NCBI RefSeq assembly: GCF_958405895.1
Contig: NZ_CATZAR010000009.1
Direction: 5' to 3' (one strand)
DNA from: Ralstonia thomasii
Lineage (GTDB): Bacteria; Pseudomonadota; Gammaproteobacteria; Burkholderiales; Burkholderiaceae
Length of the DNA stretch: 64,000 nucleotides
Below, piece by piece: positions 7,232 to 15,919 of this stretch. Every line of letters begins with the position of its first letter. Position 1 is the first letter of the stretch. The translations under genes were made by a program, and so were the position numbers. Below the pieces are notes generated by a model. That model did not search any database and was not told the origin of the DNA. It saw only the letters and a list, made by a program, of their open reading frames with translations.

Positions 7232-8677
7232 TCACAGTTCGAGCTTCGGTTGCACGCAGGCGATTTCGATGTCGGCCGTACCCTGCGCCAGTCGCGCCTC
7301 GATCCGTGCCCGGGCATGCAGTGCGTGCGGATCGCGTATGGCATGGCCCTTGGCGTCGAGCAGCACCGCATAGCCGCGCTCCAGCGTGCGCTGCGGCGCC
7401 AGCAGTTCCAGGCCGGTGTGCTGACGTGCCAGGCGTTCTTGGGCGCGAGACAGCGTGTGTCGCATGACGCGTGCCAGCGTTGCTTCGGCTTGGTCCAGCC
7501 GAGTGCGCTCTCGCGTGGCGTCGGGGCGGGCTGCCGCCAGACGCATCGTCAGCAGACGCTGCAGATGTTCCGCGCGCTGCACGCGGCCCGTCAGGGCAAA
7601 GCGCAGGCGGCCCTCCAGGTGGGCGAGCTGCGTGCGGCGTTCGCGCATCTGGGTCTGCGGGCTGCGCAGGCGGCGCGCGAGCCAATCGACGGTCTGAGCG
7701 CGGCGATCGAGCTGGCGGCGGAACTGGGCGGACAGCGCATCCCAGTCGCGGCCCACATCGCGCAGCATGCGGGCACGATCGGGGCTGACGAGTTCGGCCG
7801 CAGCAGTCGGGGTGGGTGCGCGCACATCGGCCACAAAGTCGACGATAGTCACATCTGTTTCATGCCCGACACCTGCCACGATGGGAATTTCGGATGCGGC
7901 CACCGCACGGGCCACCGGTTCTTCATTGAAGGCCCACAGGTCTTCAATGCTGCCTCCGCCCCGGCACAGGATGACAACGTCGACCTCTGCCCGGGCATTG
8001 ACCCGTTCCAGCATGGCAGCGATACGCTCCGACGCACCGGCACCCTGCACCGGCACGGGATACACCACCACCGGCACATGCGGCGCGCGCCGGCGCAGCG
8101 TGGTCAGCACGTCGCGCAAGGCCGCCGCCTGCAGTGACGTCACCACGCCGATCGCGCGCGGATGCCGTGGCAGCGGCCGCTTGCGGTCGACGTCGAACAG
8201 GCCTTGCGCCTCCAGCGCGGCCTTCAGCCGCAGGAAAGCCTCGTACAGATTGCCCAGGCCTGCCCGGCGGATGGCTTCAACGCTCAATTGCAGTTCGCCG
8301 CGCGCTTCATACAGCGTGACCAGCGCGCGAACCTCCACGGCCTCGCCTTCGCGCGGGGTGAAATCGGCGTACTGGTTGCGGCCCTTGAACATCACGCAGC
8401 GGATCTGCGCGGCTGCATCTTTGAGCGAGAAATACCAATGGCCGCTGGCCGCGCGCGTGAAGTTCGAGATCTCGCCGCGCACCCAGCCCAGCGGAAAGTT
8501 GCGTTCAAGCAGCCCCGCAATGCGGCGATTGACATCGCTGACGGAGAGCACCTCCTGCCCGCCCCGGTTCGGTGCTGACGCGGCATCAGGTGCAGCCGAC
8601 ACCTCCGGCGCGGATGTGGCCGTGGGTGCAGTGGCATCCATCCAAAACGGGCGGCGGGAAGACGGTGGCGGGGTCAT
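7232..8677 (-). CDS. xseA: Exodeoxyribonuclease VII large subunit
   Basis: About 481 residues. An N-terminal OB-fold (VSDVNRRIAGLLERNFPLGWVRGEISNFTRAASGHWYFSLKD) is followed by the catalytic region with HPRAIGVVTS, RGGGSIEDLWAFNEEPVARA and GVGHETDVTIVDFVADVRAPTP, then long helices. With XseB it degrades single-stranded DNA to oligonucleotides. The start is uncertain: ATG at 8677 or 8641, and neither has a strong ribosome-binding site; the proline- and alanine-rich N-terminus is not conserved in the family. xseB is not adjacent. Confidence 0.95.
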   Translation of the reverse strand: MTPPPSSRRPFWMDATAPTATSAPEVSAAPDAASAPNRGGQEVLSVSDVNRRIAGLLERNFPLGWVRGEISNFTRAASGHWYFSLKDAAAQIRCVMFKGRNQYADFTPREGEAVEVRALVTLYEARGELQLSVEAIRRAGLGNLYEAFLRLKAALEAQGLFDVDRKRPLPRHPRAIGVVTSLQAAALRDVLTTLRRRAPHVPVVVYPVPVQGAGASERIAAMLERVNARAEVDVVILCRGGGSIEDLWAFNEEPVARAVAASEIPIVAGVGHETDVTIVDFVADVRAPTPTAAAELVSPDRARMLRDVGRDWDALSAQFRRQLDRRAQTVDWLARRLRSPQTQMRERRTQLAHLEGRLRFALTGRVQRAEHLQRLLTMRLAAARPDATRERTRLDQAEATLARVMRHTLSRAQERLARQHTGLELLAPQRTLERGYAVLLDAKGHAIRDPHALHARARIEARLAQGTADIEIACVQPKLEL

Positions 8678-8940
8678 AAGTGGTGCGAGGAGCGCAAAAA
8701 AATGAGGCTTTGGGGCGACATCTACCTTGAATAGGGGAGGCAACTCACGCTGGCCGGGCTACCTGTCCACAGCATAACGTGCTTGTCAAGCTTGACAGAG
8801 GTGAGGTGACGCGCTCTGTGCATCTTGACGCAACCCTTTGATTCTTATGAAAAATCCACCCATGTCAAAATTTCAGCAGCGCAAGTAATTTCGTTCTGCG
8901 TCAACCATTTAGCGCAAGCGCCCCAGGGATGTTCACAAAG

Positions 8941-8992
8941 TTATCCACAGCGGCGCTGGAAAACCGTGGTGTGACGCCCGGGCAGTGGATAA
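8941..8992. promoter_or_regulatory. Pair of inverted DnaA-box-like sequences
   Basis: TTATCCACA at 8941-8949 matches the DnaA-box consensus exactly. GTGGATAA at 8985-8992 is its inverted partner (8 bp). They flank a 35-bp spacer just upstream of the 172-bp repeats. Confidence 0.5.
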
Positions 8993-9048
8993 ATCGGCCG
9001 TCGATTCTCACACGTTCGCGGCGAGCATCCCCATTTTTTTGAGCCTCC

Positions 9049-9220
9049 CCCCGGTTGCACAACTTTTAAGCGAAGTGCCGAACACCCTTTTGAATCAGTC
9101 ACTTAAGTTGCTTGTCCGGGCAATGTCCACAACCCATCCACAAGACTGTCCCGGATCGCTGTGGATTTCCTGGCGGTTTTTTGAAGCACGCCCTCATTTT
9201 TCTCCTGATCAACGCCAAAA
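9049..9220. repeat. 172-bp tandem repeat, unit 1
   Basis: Shares in register with units 2 and 3 the blocks GGTTGCA, TTTTAAGC, CACTTAA, GCAATGTCCACAACCC and ACTGTCCCG. It contains TCCACA twice and an inverted TGTGGAT, so ATCCACA...TGTGGAT can form a stem. Confidence 0.85.
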
Positions 9221-9392
9221 CGCCGGTTGCATCATTTTTGAGCACGCCATCGGACTTCCTTTTGGATCAAGCACTTAACGTACTTGTTGAGGCAATGTCC
9301 ACAACCCATCCACACAACTGTCCCGCAGCGGTGGGGATTACTCGCCGTTTTACCGGGCCCCACAGCGCTTGTTCATGGATTGACCACCGAAA
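9221..9392. repeat. 172-bp tandem repeat, unit 2
   Basis: Every aligned anchor (GGTTGC at 9225, CAATGTCC at 9293) is exactly 172 bp after its counterpart in unit 1. Sequence has diverged, but the GTCCACAACCCATCCACA core is intact. Confidence 0.85.
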
Positions 9393-9564
9393 TGCCGTTT
9401 GCATACTTTTTAAGCACGGCACCGAACTCCCTTTCAGATCAAGCACTTAGTTTGCTTGTTCGGGCAATGTCCACAACCCGTCCACAAGACTGTCCCGCTT
9501 GGCTGTGGATTGCCGCGGCCAGCATCTTTCGTGACAGCGCGTTGACCATCGTCTGCGCTTGTCG
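9393..9564. repeat. 172-bp tandem repeat, unit 3
   Basis: Anchors GTTTGC (9397) and CAATGTCC (9465) keep the 172-bp period. It contains CAAGCA-N7-TGCTTG, a clean inverted repeat that is imperfect in the other units. The end is approximate because similarity fades into the exbB upstream region. Confidence 0.8.
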
Positions 9565-9717
9565 CGATGCTGCGCCATCGTGTTGCCGTGGCAGGTCCGA
9601 CGCGCTAGAGTGCTGCCTGTTTTTGCCGCAACGAACAGCGTTCGGGGACGCGGACGGCACTAGCAGCAAACCAGAACAGAATCACACTCCTTCCACAACG
9701 ACAAAACGGGTTGTCCA

Positions 9718-10338
9718 GTGTTTTCCATCATTCAAGCCGCCGGCTGGCCAATCTGGCCGCTGCTGATCGCCTCGGTGCTCGCACTCGCGCTCATCATCGA
9801 ACGCTTCGTCGCCCTGCAACACAAGAAGATCATTCCGCCCAAGGTGTATGACGAGGCGCTGGCCGTCGCGCATCAGCGCCGCGCCACCCCAGAAGTGGTG
9901 AACACGCTGGAACAGGGCTCGCCGCTGGGCCGCCTGCTGGCCGCTGCGCTGCGCCATGTGGTGCTGCATCCGAACACCACGCGCGATGCCGCCAAGGAAG
10001 TGGTGGAAGAAGCCGGCCAGAACGTGGCGCACCGCCTGGAGCGCTATCTGAACGCGCTCGGCACGATTGCCTCGGTGGCGCCGCTGATGGGCCTGTTCGG
10101 CACGGTGGTCGGCATGATCGAGATCTTCGGCAGCCAGACCGCCGCAGGCACGAACCCGCAGGCGCTGGCGCACGGTATCTCGGTCGCGCTGTACAACACG
10201 GCGCTGGGCCTGGTGGTGGCCATCCCGACGCTGATCTTCTGGCGCTACTTCCGTGGCGTGGTGGATAACTACGTGGTCGAGCTGGAGCATCTGTCCACCA
10301 CGTACCTCGACGCGATCCTGCCGCCGCGGCGCGGCTGA
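9718..10338 (+). CDS. exbB: ExbB/TolQ-type proton channel subunit
   Basis: 206 residues from a GTG start. Membrane segments are at about residues 9-28, 110-140 and 155-180; the conserved MotA/TolQ/ExbB core is GTIASVAPLMGLFGTVVGMIEIF and ALYNTALGLVVAIPTLIFW. With the ExbD-like protein encoded next it uses proton-motive force to energise an outer-membrane system, TonB- or Tol-type. No tonB gene is adjacent, so the partner is unknown. The region upstream is the repeat-rich non-coding segment. Confidence 0.9.
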   Translation: MFSIIQAAGWPIWPLLIASVLALALIIERFVALQHKKIIPPKVYDEALAVAHQRRATPEVVNTLEQGSPLGRLLAAALRHVVLHPNTTRDAAKEVVEEAGQNVAHRLERYLNALGTIASVAPLMGLFGTVVGMIEIFGSQTAAGTNPQALAHGISVALYNTALGLVVAIPTLIFWRYFRGVVDNYVVELEHLSTTYLDAILPPRRG

Positions 10339-10366
10339 TCCGGGCAACGCCTCACTGGAAACAGCC

Positions 10367-10795
10367 ATGCGCTTCCGCCCGCGCCGTGCCCGCGAAGAGC
10401 CGGAGATCAACCTGATCCCGCTGATCGACGTATTGCTCGTGATCCTCATCTTCCTGATGATCACGACCACGTATTCCCGTTACACAGAACTGAAGGTCAA
10501 CCTGCCGACCGCCGAGGCTGAAAAGGCCACCGAGCGCCCGGGTCAGATCGTCGTGTCCGTCACCGCCAACGGCGTCTACTCCGTCGACAAGCAAGTGCTC
10601 GACACCCGCGATGTCACCAGCCTGGCCGATGCCCTGCGCAATGCCGCAGGTAAGGCCGGCGGCTCCGAGCCCATCGTCATCGTCAACGCCGATGCGCAGG
10701 CCGCACATCAGGCGGTGGTCAATGTGATGGAAGCGGCGCGGGTGGCCGGTCTCTCGCATCTGACCTTCGCCACGCAAACCGGCAACGCCCGCTAA
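10367..10795 (+). CDS. exbD: ExbD/TolR-type energy-transducing protein
   Basis: 142 residues. A single N-terminal membrane anchor contains the hallmark aspartate (INLIPLIDVLLVILIFLMIT), followed by a periplasmic domain. The start at 10367 is set by the MRFRPRRAREEPEINL N-terminus. It follows exbB by 28 bp and precedes lpxK by 31 bp, so the three are probably co-transcribed. Confidence 0.92.
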   Translation: MRFRPRRAREEPEINLIPLIDVLLVILIFLMITTTYSRYTELKVNLPTAEAEKATERPGQIVVSVTANGVYSVDKQVLDTRDVTSLADALRNAAGKAGGSEPIVIVNADAQAAHQAVVNVMEAARVAGLSHLTFATQTGNAR

Positions 10796-10826
10796 GAGAC
10801 CCGTCTCTCAACCACCATCACGCCGC

Positions 10827-11876
10827 ATGCCCGTCGCCCAGCACCGCCTCGCCAGCTTCGTCACCCGCCAATGGCAGCAACGCGGCTGGTTTGCGTGGGT
10901 GATGTGGCCGTTGTCTTGGCTGTTCGGGGGGGTAAGCGCGCTGCGCCGGCTGCTGTTCCGCACTGGCGTGCTGCGCTCGGTGCGCCTACCGATGCCGGTG
11001 GTGGTGGTCGGCAACGTCACCGTAGGCGGCGCCGGCAAGACGCCCGCCGTGATTGCGCTGGCCTCGGCGCTGGCTGAAGCGGGTCTGCGGCCGGGCATTG
11101 TCTCGCGCGGCTATGGCGCACAACTGAAGCATCCCCGCCCCGTGCGCGAACACTCCCGCGCAGAAGACGTCGGCGATGAACCGCTGCTCATCGCCCGCGC
11201 CACCGATCTGCCGGTGTGGGTCTTCCCCGACCGCGTGCTGTGCGCGCAGACGCTGCTGGCCTCGCACCCCGGCTGCAACGTGATCGTCTGCGACGACGGC
11301 CTGCAGCACTACCGCCTGCGCCGCGACATCGAAATCATCGTGTTCGACACACGCATGGGCGGCAACGGCTTCCTGCTGCCCGCCGGCCCGTTGCGCGAGC
11401 CGATGACGCGCCGCCGTGACGCCACGCTCATCAACGACCCCAACTACCGCGCCACGCCCGACCGCCCGAACGTCTTTGGCATGCGCCTCGAGCTGCAGGA
11501 CGCCTACAACCTGGCCGACCCCGCGCTGCGCCGCCCGCTGGCTCAGTTCGCACGCATCGAAGGCGGTCAATTGCTGGCTGCGGCCGGCATCGGCAACCCC
11601 GAGCGGTTCTTCGCCTCGCTGCGTGCCGCCGGCCTCAAGCCGAGCACGCTGCCGCTGCCCGACCACTACGATTTCGCCAACAACCCCTTCACCGACAGCC
11701 ACGCCGAGGTCATCCTGATCACCGAAAAGGATGCCGTAAAATGCGGCCATCTCGACGACCCGCGCATCTGGGTGGTGCCGACCACACCGGTGGTCGACCC
11801 GGCGCTGGTCGAACAGGTCTGCCAGCGCGTGCGCGCCCTGGCCGATCGCGCAACGCTCAAGGCAAGCGCACAATAA
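10827..11876 (+). CDS. lpxK: Tetraacyldisaccharide 4'-kinase
   Basis: 349 residues. The N-terminal membrane-proximal helix (WFAWVMWPLSWLFGGVSALRR) is followed by the P-loop region GNVTVGGAGKTPAVIALA and the family motif SRGYG. It phosphorylates the 4' position of the lipid A precursor at the inner membrane. Other LPS genes (ycaR-like, kdsB) follow in the same direction. Confidence 0.96.
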   Translation: MPVAQHRLASFVTRQWQQRGWFAWVMWPLSWLFGGVSALRRLLFRTGVLRSVRLPMPVVVVGNVTVGGAGKTPAVIALASALAEAGLRPGIVSRGYGAQLKHPRPVREHSRAEDVGDEPLLIARATDLPVWVFPDRVLCAQTLLASHPGCNVIVCDDGLQHYRLRRDIEIIVFDTRMGGNGFLLPAGPLREPMTRRRDATLINDPNYRATPDRPNVFGMRLELQDAYNLADPALRRPLAQFARIEGGQLLAAAGIGNPERFFASLRAAGLKPSTLPLPDHYDFANNPFTDSHAEVILITEKDAVKCGHLDDPRIWVVPTTPVVDPALVEQVCQRVRALADRATLKASAQ

Positions 11877-11945
11877 CGCCACCCCTTCCGCTGTACCGGC
11901 GCGCCGCCCTACCTGTTGAGCGGCCGCCACGGAGCCTCTACCGCC

Positions 11946-12134
11946 ATGGACAATCGCCTGCTGGAAATCCTCGTCTGCCCGTTGTGCAAGGGCACGCTGC
12001 AACACGACCGCGCCAACAACGAACTGATCTGCCACGTCGACAAGCTGGCCTACCCGATCCGCGACGGCATCCCCGTCATGCTGGCCGATGAAGCACGCCA
12101 GACCGTGGAAGGCACGCCGGTCGATCCGGCCTGA
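11946..12134 (+). CDS. Trm112/YcaR family small protein
   Basis: 62 residues, starting MDNRLLEILVCPLCKGTL. This family usually carries two CxxC pairs; here only the first (CPLC) is intact, and the second region reads LICHVDKLAYPIRDGIPVML. Members sit between lpxK and kdsB in many proteobacteria; their precise role is unsettled. It lies 16 bp before kdsB. Confidence 0.9.
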   Translation: MDNRLLEILVCPLCKGTLQHDRANNELICHVDKLAYPIRDGIPVMLADEARQTVEGTPVDPA

Positions 12135-12150
12135 TACGAAGGTCACCGTC

Positions 12151-12957
12151 ATGTCGCACGCGCCGTTCATCGCTGTCATTCCCGCGCGGCTGGCGTCCAC
12201 GCGGCTGCCCAACAAACCGCTGGCCGACATCGACGGCAAGCCGATGGTGGTGCGCGTGGCTGAACGCGCGCATCAGTCGTCTGCCGCGCGCGTGGTGGTT
12301 GCCACCGATGCGGCGTCGGTCGCCGACGCCTGCATGCAGCATCACGTGGAAGCCGTGCTCACGCGTGCCGACCACGCATCCGGCACCGACCGTCTGGCCG
12401 AAGTGGCCACCGTGCTGGGGCTGCCCGATGACGCCATCGTCGTCAACGTGCAAGGCGACGAACCGCTGATCGCCCCAACGCTGATCGACAACGTGGCCGC
12501 GCATCTGCGCGACCACCCCGACTGCGCCATCGCCACTGCAGCGCATCCGATTCACGACCCGGCCGACGTATTCAATCCAAATGTCGTCAAGGTGGTGCTC
12601 GACGCCGCCGATCGCGCACTGTTGTTCTCGCGCGCACCGCTGCCGTGGGCGCGCGACACCTGGACGCCCGCCGTCATGGCCGGGTCCGTTGCGGAACGCC
12701 CGCTGCCGGCCATGCCCGTGCTGCGCCATATCGGCATCTACGCGTACCGCGCCGGGTTCCTGCGCCGCTTCCCGCAATTGGCCGCCGCCCCCATCGAACA
12801 GACCGAACAGTTGGAGCAGCTACGCGCGATGTGGCACGGTGAGCGCATTGCCGTGCTGACCACCGATGACGCTCCCGCCGCCGGAGTCGATACCCCCGAA
12901 GACCTTACCCGGGTACGCGCTGCCTGGGCTGAACTCCTGGCGCAGGACGGCCCCTGA
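12151..12957 (+). CDS. kdsB: 3-deoxy-manno-octulosonate cytidylyltransferase
   Basis: 268 residues. The nucleotidyltransferase start FIAVIPARLASTRLPNKPL, the motif NVQGDEPLI and the C-terminal VDTPEDLTRVRA are typical. It activates Kdo with CTP in the cytoplasm for LPS inner-core synthesis. The start at 12151 (MSHAPFIAVIPAR) fits the family; the upstream extension overlaps the preceding gene. Confidence 0.96.
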   Translation: MSHAPFIAVIPARLASTRLPNKPLADIDGKPMVVRVAERAHQSSAARVVVATDAASVADACMQHHVEAVLTRADHASGTDRLAEVATVLGLPDDAIVVNVQGDEPLIAPTLIDNVAAHLRDHPDCAIATAAHPIHDPADVFNPNVVKVVLDAADRALLFSRAPLPWARDTWTPAVMAGSVAERPLPAMPVLRHIGIYAYRAGFLRRFPQLAAAPIEQTEQLEQLRAMWHGERIAVLTTDDAPAAGVDTPEDLTRVRAAWAELLAQDGP

Positions 12958-13302
12958 GCCCGCATTTCTCTGAAGTTTGCGCGCGGGGCTGCCAAAACCC
13001 CGGCCCCGGCATGGCATAATCGCGAGGACGACAAGCCGCATGACGGCGCCCACGCAGGCGCCACAGCGGCGACAGGGAGACAAATCGAGCCATGGGTGCC
13101 GCCGTCCGGCGGACGCCTGATTCCCCAGAGTCCGGTAAGGCTGGCGTCAACTTCGCCCGCTAGGCTGCCTGTTCGCGTCGATTACGTCGCCATGGTTTTA
13201 CCCGCAGGCGTATTGGGAATCCGCCCTCTTGGACCGATTCCCAACGCGCTTCACACACCCTGACAGCGCGACAGGATTCGAAAACTTGAGGAACTCGTCA
13301 CC
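12958..13302. other. Structured intergenic region before adk
   Basis: No gene seen. It holds several small GC hairpins (GGCGCC-N6-GGCGCC near 13045; CCGCC-GTCC-GGCGG near 13102) and one clear inverted repeat, TTGGGAATC (13213-13221) with GATTCCCAA (13236-13244), 60 bp before the adk start. The adk promoter could not be placed firmly. Confidence 0.5.
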
Positions 13303-13971
13303 ATGCGGTTGATTCTGTTGGGCGCGCCCGGCGCCGGCAAAGGTACGCAAGCGAAATTCATCTGCGAAAAGTTCGGCATTCCGCAGATCTCCACCGGCGA
13401 CATGCTGCGCGCGGCCGTCAAGGCCGGTACCCCGCTGGGTATCGAAGCAAAGAAGGTGATGGATGCCGGCGGCCTGGTATCGGATGACATCATCATCGGC
13501 CTCGTGAAAGACCGCCTGCAGCAGCCTGACTGCAAGAACGGCTACCTGTTCGACGGCTTCCCGCGCACCATTCCGCAAGCGGAAGCCATGAAAGATGCCG
13601 CCGTGGCCATCGACTACGTGCTGGAAATCGACGTGCCGTTCGACGCCATCATCGAGCGCATGAGCGGCCGTCGCGTGCACGTGGCGTCGGGCCGCACGTA
13701 CCACGTCAAGTACAACCCGCCCAAGACCGAAGGCGTGGACGACGAATCCGGCGAACCGCTGATCCAGCGCGACGACGACAAGGAAGACACCGTGCGCAAG
13801 CGCCTGGACGTGTACGAGAACCAGACGCGTCCGCTGGTGGACTACTACTCGCAGTGGGCCGCCAACGGCAACAGCGCCGCCAAGGTTGCGCCGCCGAAGT
13901 ACCGCAAGATCAGCGGCGTGGGCAATGTCGACGAAATCACGGCCCGCGTGTTCGGAGCGCTGCAGGACTAA
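13303..13971 (+). CDS. adk: Adenylate kinase
   Basis: 222 residues. The P-loop LGAPGAGKGTQA is at residues 6-17, the NMP-binding region ISTGDMLRAAV and DGFPRT follow, and the long LID domain (GRRVHVASGRTYHVKYNPPK) is present without the zinc cysteines. It interconverts ATP plus AMP with two ADP. The terminator at 14003 ends the transcript. Confidence 0.97.
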   Translation: MRLILLGAPGAGKGTQAKFICEKFGIPQISTGDMLRAAVKAGTPLGIEAKKVMDAGGLVSDDIIIGLVKDRLQQPDCKNGYLFDGFPRTIPQAEAMKDAAVAIDYVLEIDVPFDAIIERMSGRRVHVASGRTYHVKYNPPKTEGVDDESGEPLIQRDDDKEDTVRKRLDVYENQTRPLVDYYSQWAANGNSAAKVAPPKYRKISGVGNVDEITARVFGALQD

Positions 13972-14002
13972 GCGCTCCCGCGCATTACACGCCAGGAAGA
14001 AC

Positions 14003-14033
14003 GGCGCCTCGATTATGAGGCGCCTTTTTTTTT
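14003..14033 (+). terminator. Rho-independent terminator after adk
   Basis: GGCGCCTC and GAGGCGCC pair around the loop GATTAT, followed by nine T residues. Confidence 0.92.
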
Positions 14034-14130
14034 GCGCGATCGACGGCCGCTTCGCGCTACCATACGACGCTGAACTTGACGCGAACGTAAACGTCAAGTA
14101 ACTCGCAAACCACACACAGGGAGACATGGC

Positions 14131-14889
14131 ATGGAGATTCGCGATCAGGTATTCATCGTCACCGGCGGCGCGTCGGGACTGGGCGCAGGCACGGCACGCA
14201 CGTTGGCCGAGGCCGGCGGCAACGTGGTGATTGCAGACCTGAACGAGGCCGCCGGCACGGCGCTGGCGCAGGAACTGGGCGGTCGCTTCGTGCGCTGCGA
14301 TGTCACGTCCGAAGCGGACGGGCAAGCCGTTGTGGACGCCGCCACATCGCTGGGCACGCTGCGCGGGCTGGTGAACTGCGCAGGGATTGCAACGGCGTCG
14401 CGCACGGTGGGCAAGACGGGGCCGCACCCGCTGGACCAGTTCGCACGCGTGATCAACATCAATCTGATCGGCACCTTCAACATGATCCGCCTGGCCGCGA
14501 CGGCCATGGCCGGCAACACACCCAACGCCGGCGGCGAGCGCGGCGTGATCATCAACACGGCATCGGTGGCTGCGTTTGACGGGCAGATTGGTCAGGCGGC
14601 CTACGCGGCGTCCAAGGGCGGCGTGGTGGCGATGACGCTGGCGATTGCACGTGACCTGTCGCGTGACGGCATCCGCGTGATGACGATTGCGCCGGGCATT
14701 TTCGAAACGCCGATGCTGCTCGGCATGCCGGCCGAAGTACAGGACGCGCTGGGCAAGATGGTGCCGTTCCCACCGCGCCTGGGTAAGCCGTCGGAATATG
14801 CGCAGCTCGCGCGTGCGATCGTTGAGAACCCGATGCTCAATGGTGAGACCATCCGCCTGGATGGCGCCATCCGCATGCAGCCGAAGTAA
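14131..14889 (+). CDS. Short-chain dehydrogenase, type II 3-hydroxyacyl-CoA dehydrogenase-like
   Basis: 252 residues with a Rossmann fold: TGGASGLG at residues 11-18, NCAG in the middle and the catalytic YxxxK in AAYAASKGG. The C-terminal half (GIRVMTIAPGIFETPMLLGMP and GKPSEYAQLARAIVENPMLNGETIRLDGAIRM) matches the HSD10/FadB2-like group, which oxidises 3-hydroxyacyl-CoA, often in branched-chain or fatty-acid breakdown. Substrate is inferred. It is convergent with the LysR gene. Confidence 0.88.
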   Translation: MEIRDQVFIVTGGASGLGAGTARTLAEAGGNVVIADLNEAAGTALAQELGGRFVRCDVTSEADGQAVVDAATSLGTLRGLVNCAGIATASRTVGKTGPHPLDQFARVININLIGTFNMIRLAATAMAGNTPNAGGERGVIINTASVAAFDGQIGQAAYAASKGGVVAMTLAIARDLSRDGIRVMTIAPGIFETPMLLGMPAEVQDALGKMVPFPPRLGKPSEYAQLARAIVENPMLNGETIRLDGAIRMQPK

Positions 14890-14906
14890 GCGCAGCGATC
14901 CGGTCG

Positions 14907-15800
14907 TCAGGCGGCTGGCAGCGCCATCCGGCGAATCATCTGCCACGCCGCTTCGGCCGCCGGCGACAACGACCGGTCATGCCGACGCGCCAGCACGATG
15001 GCGCGCGTTTCCTTAGGGGACAACGGCACCGCCACCAATGGCGACGAGGACGGCAGCGGCAACGACAGCGACGGCACCACGCCCGCGCCGATACCAGCTT
15101 CCACCATGCCGAATACGGCGCTGCTGTGACCCATCTCCTGCGCAACGTCCGGGTGAACGCCGTGGCGCAGGAAAATGCGGTCGATGAGCGGGCGGCTGCC
15201 CGAAGCATGGTCGAGCAGGACGACCGCCGTGCGATGCAAATCTTTCCAGCGCACACTGCTGCGCTGCGCGAACGGGTGATCCTTGCGACAGACGAGGCAG
15301 AACGGATCGACCAGCAGTGGCTCGGTCCATAGGCCTTCGGTATCGAGGGGTTCCACCACCACCCCAAAATCGGCTCCGCCTGTGCGGATCAATTGCAGCG
15401 TGTCGACCTGCACGGAGTCACGCACGATCATGCGGATGTCTGGATAGCGCACCGCGCACTCCGCCACGTAGACCGGCATCAACCGGGTCGACACGGTCGG
15501 ACTGGACGCCACGACAACGCGGCCGCGCCGCTGCTCGCTCACCTGTCGCGCCTGTTGCAACGTGTCGTCCAGATCAGCGACGAGGCGATCCAGCGCCGTC
15601 GCCAGCGAGCGGCCCACTTCCGTCAGCACGACTTCGCGGGTGGTGCGATCGAGCAGCTTCAAGCCCAGTTCGCCTTCCAGCTCCGAAATCGAGCGGCTCA
15701 CGGCCGGTTGCGTCAGGCCAATGGTGTCGCCCGCCCGGCTGAAGCTGTGCGCACGTGCCACCGCGAGAAAGACGCGCAACTGGCGCAAGGTCACATTCAT
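14907..15800 (-). CDS. LysR-family transcriptional regulator
   Basis: 297 residues from the ATG at 15800. The N-terminal winged helix-turn-helix (LRQLRVFLAVARAHSFSRAGDTIGLTQPAVSRSISELEGELG) is followed by a substrate-binding-like effector domain. It is divergent from the BASS transporter gene at 15920, with a LysR-type dyad in the gap, so it probably controls that gene and itself. The effector is unknown. A possible upstream start at 15884 would run through the dyad and is not favoured. Confidence 0.9.
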   Translation of the reverse strand: MNVTLRQLRVFLAVARAHSFSRAGDTIGLTQPAVSRSISELEGELGLKLLDRTTREVVLTEVGRSLATALDRLVADLDDTLQQARQVSEQRRGRVVVASSPTVSTRLMPVYVAECAVRYPDIRMIVRDSVQVDTLQLIRTGGADFGVVVEPLDTEGLWTEPLLVDPFCLVCRKDHPFAQRSSVRWKDLHRTAVVLLDHASGSRPLIDRIFLRHGVHPDVAQEMGHSSAVFGMVEAGIGAGVVPSLSLPLPSSSPLVAVPLSPKETRAIVLARRHDRSLSPAAEAAWQMIRRMALPAA

Positions 15801-15815
15801 GCCGACGACGTATGA

Positions 15816-15830
15816 ATTGATTCGATCAAT
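15816..15830. promoter_or_regulatory. Candidate LysR-type operator
   Basis: ATTGATTCGATCAAT: inverted ATTGAT/ATCAAT around TCG, compatible with the T-N11-A pattern. It lies between the divergent regulator (15800) and transporter (15920) genes. Confidence 0.5.
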
Positions 15831-15919
15831 GCATTTGTATTCTAGATAGGGATGTTGTGCAATAGCGGCTATCCCGCCATCCAACCCGCGCCGTCACGTA
15901 ATGGTGACCGCGCACGCAC

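Larger units (their letters stand above)
8678..9717. other. 1-kb non-coding region between xseA and exbB
   Basis: No gene was recognised. It contains two inverted DnaA-box-like sequences (8941-8992), three 172-bp tandem repeats (9049-9564) and many TCCACA motifs. The short open frames here cross repeat units out of phase with any conserved peptide. Confidence 0.8.

Noticed and set aside
8941..9564. Chromosomal replication origin
   Set aside because: DnaA-box-like sequences are present, but dnaA, dnaN, gidA or parAB are absent and no AT-rich unwinding region stands out. Kept only as a DnaA-related finding.
8985..9766. Three frames (97-160 residues) across the 172-bp repeats
   Set aside because: Similar peptides arise only because the DNA repeats; the frames differ in phase and no ribosome-binding sites are seen.
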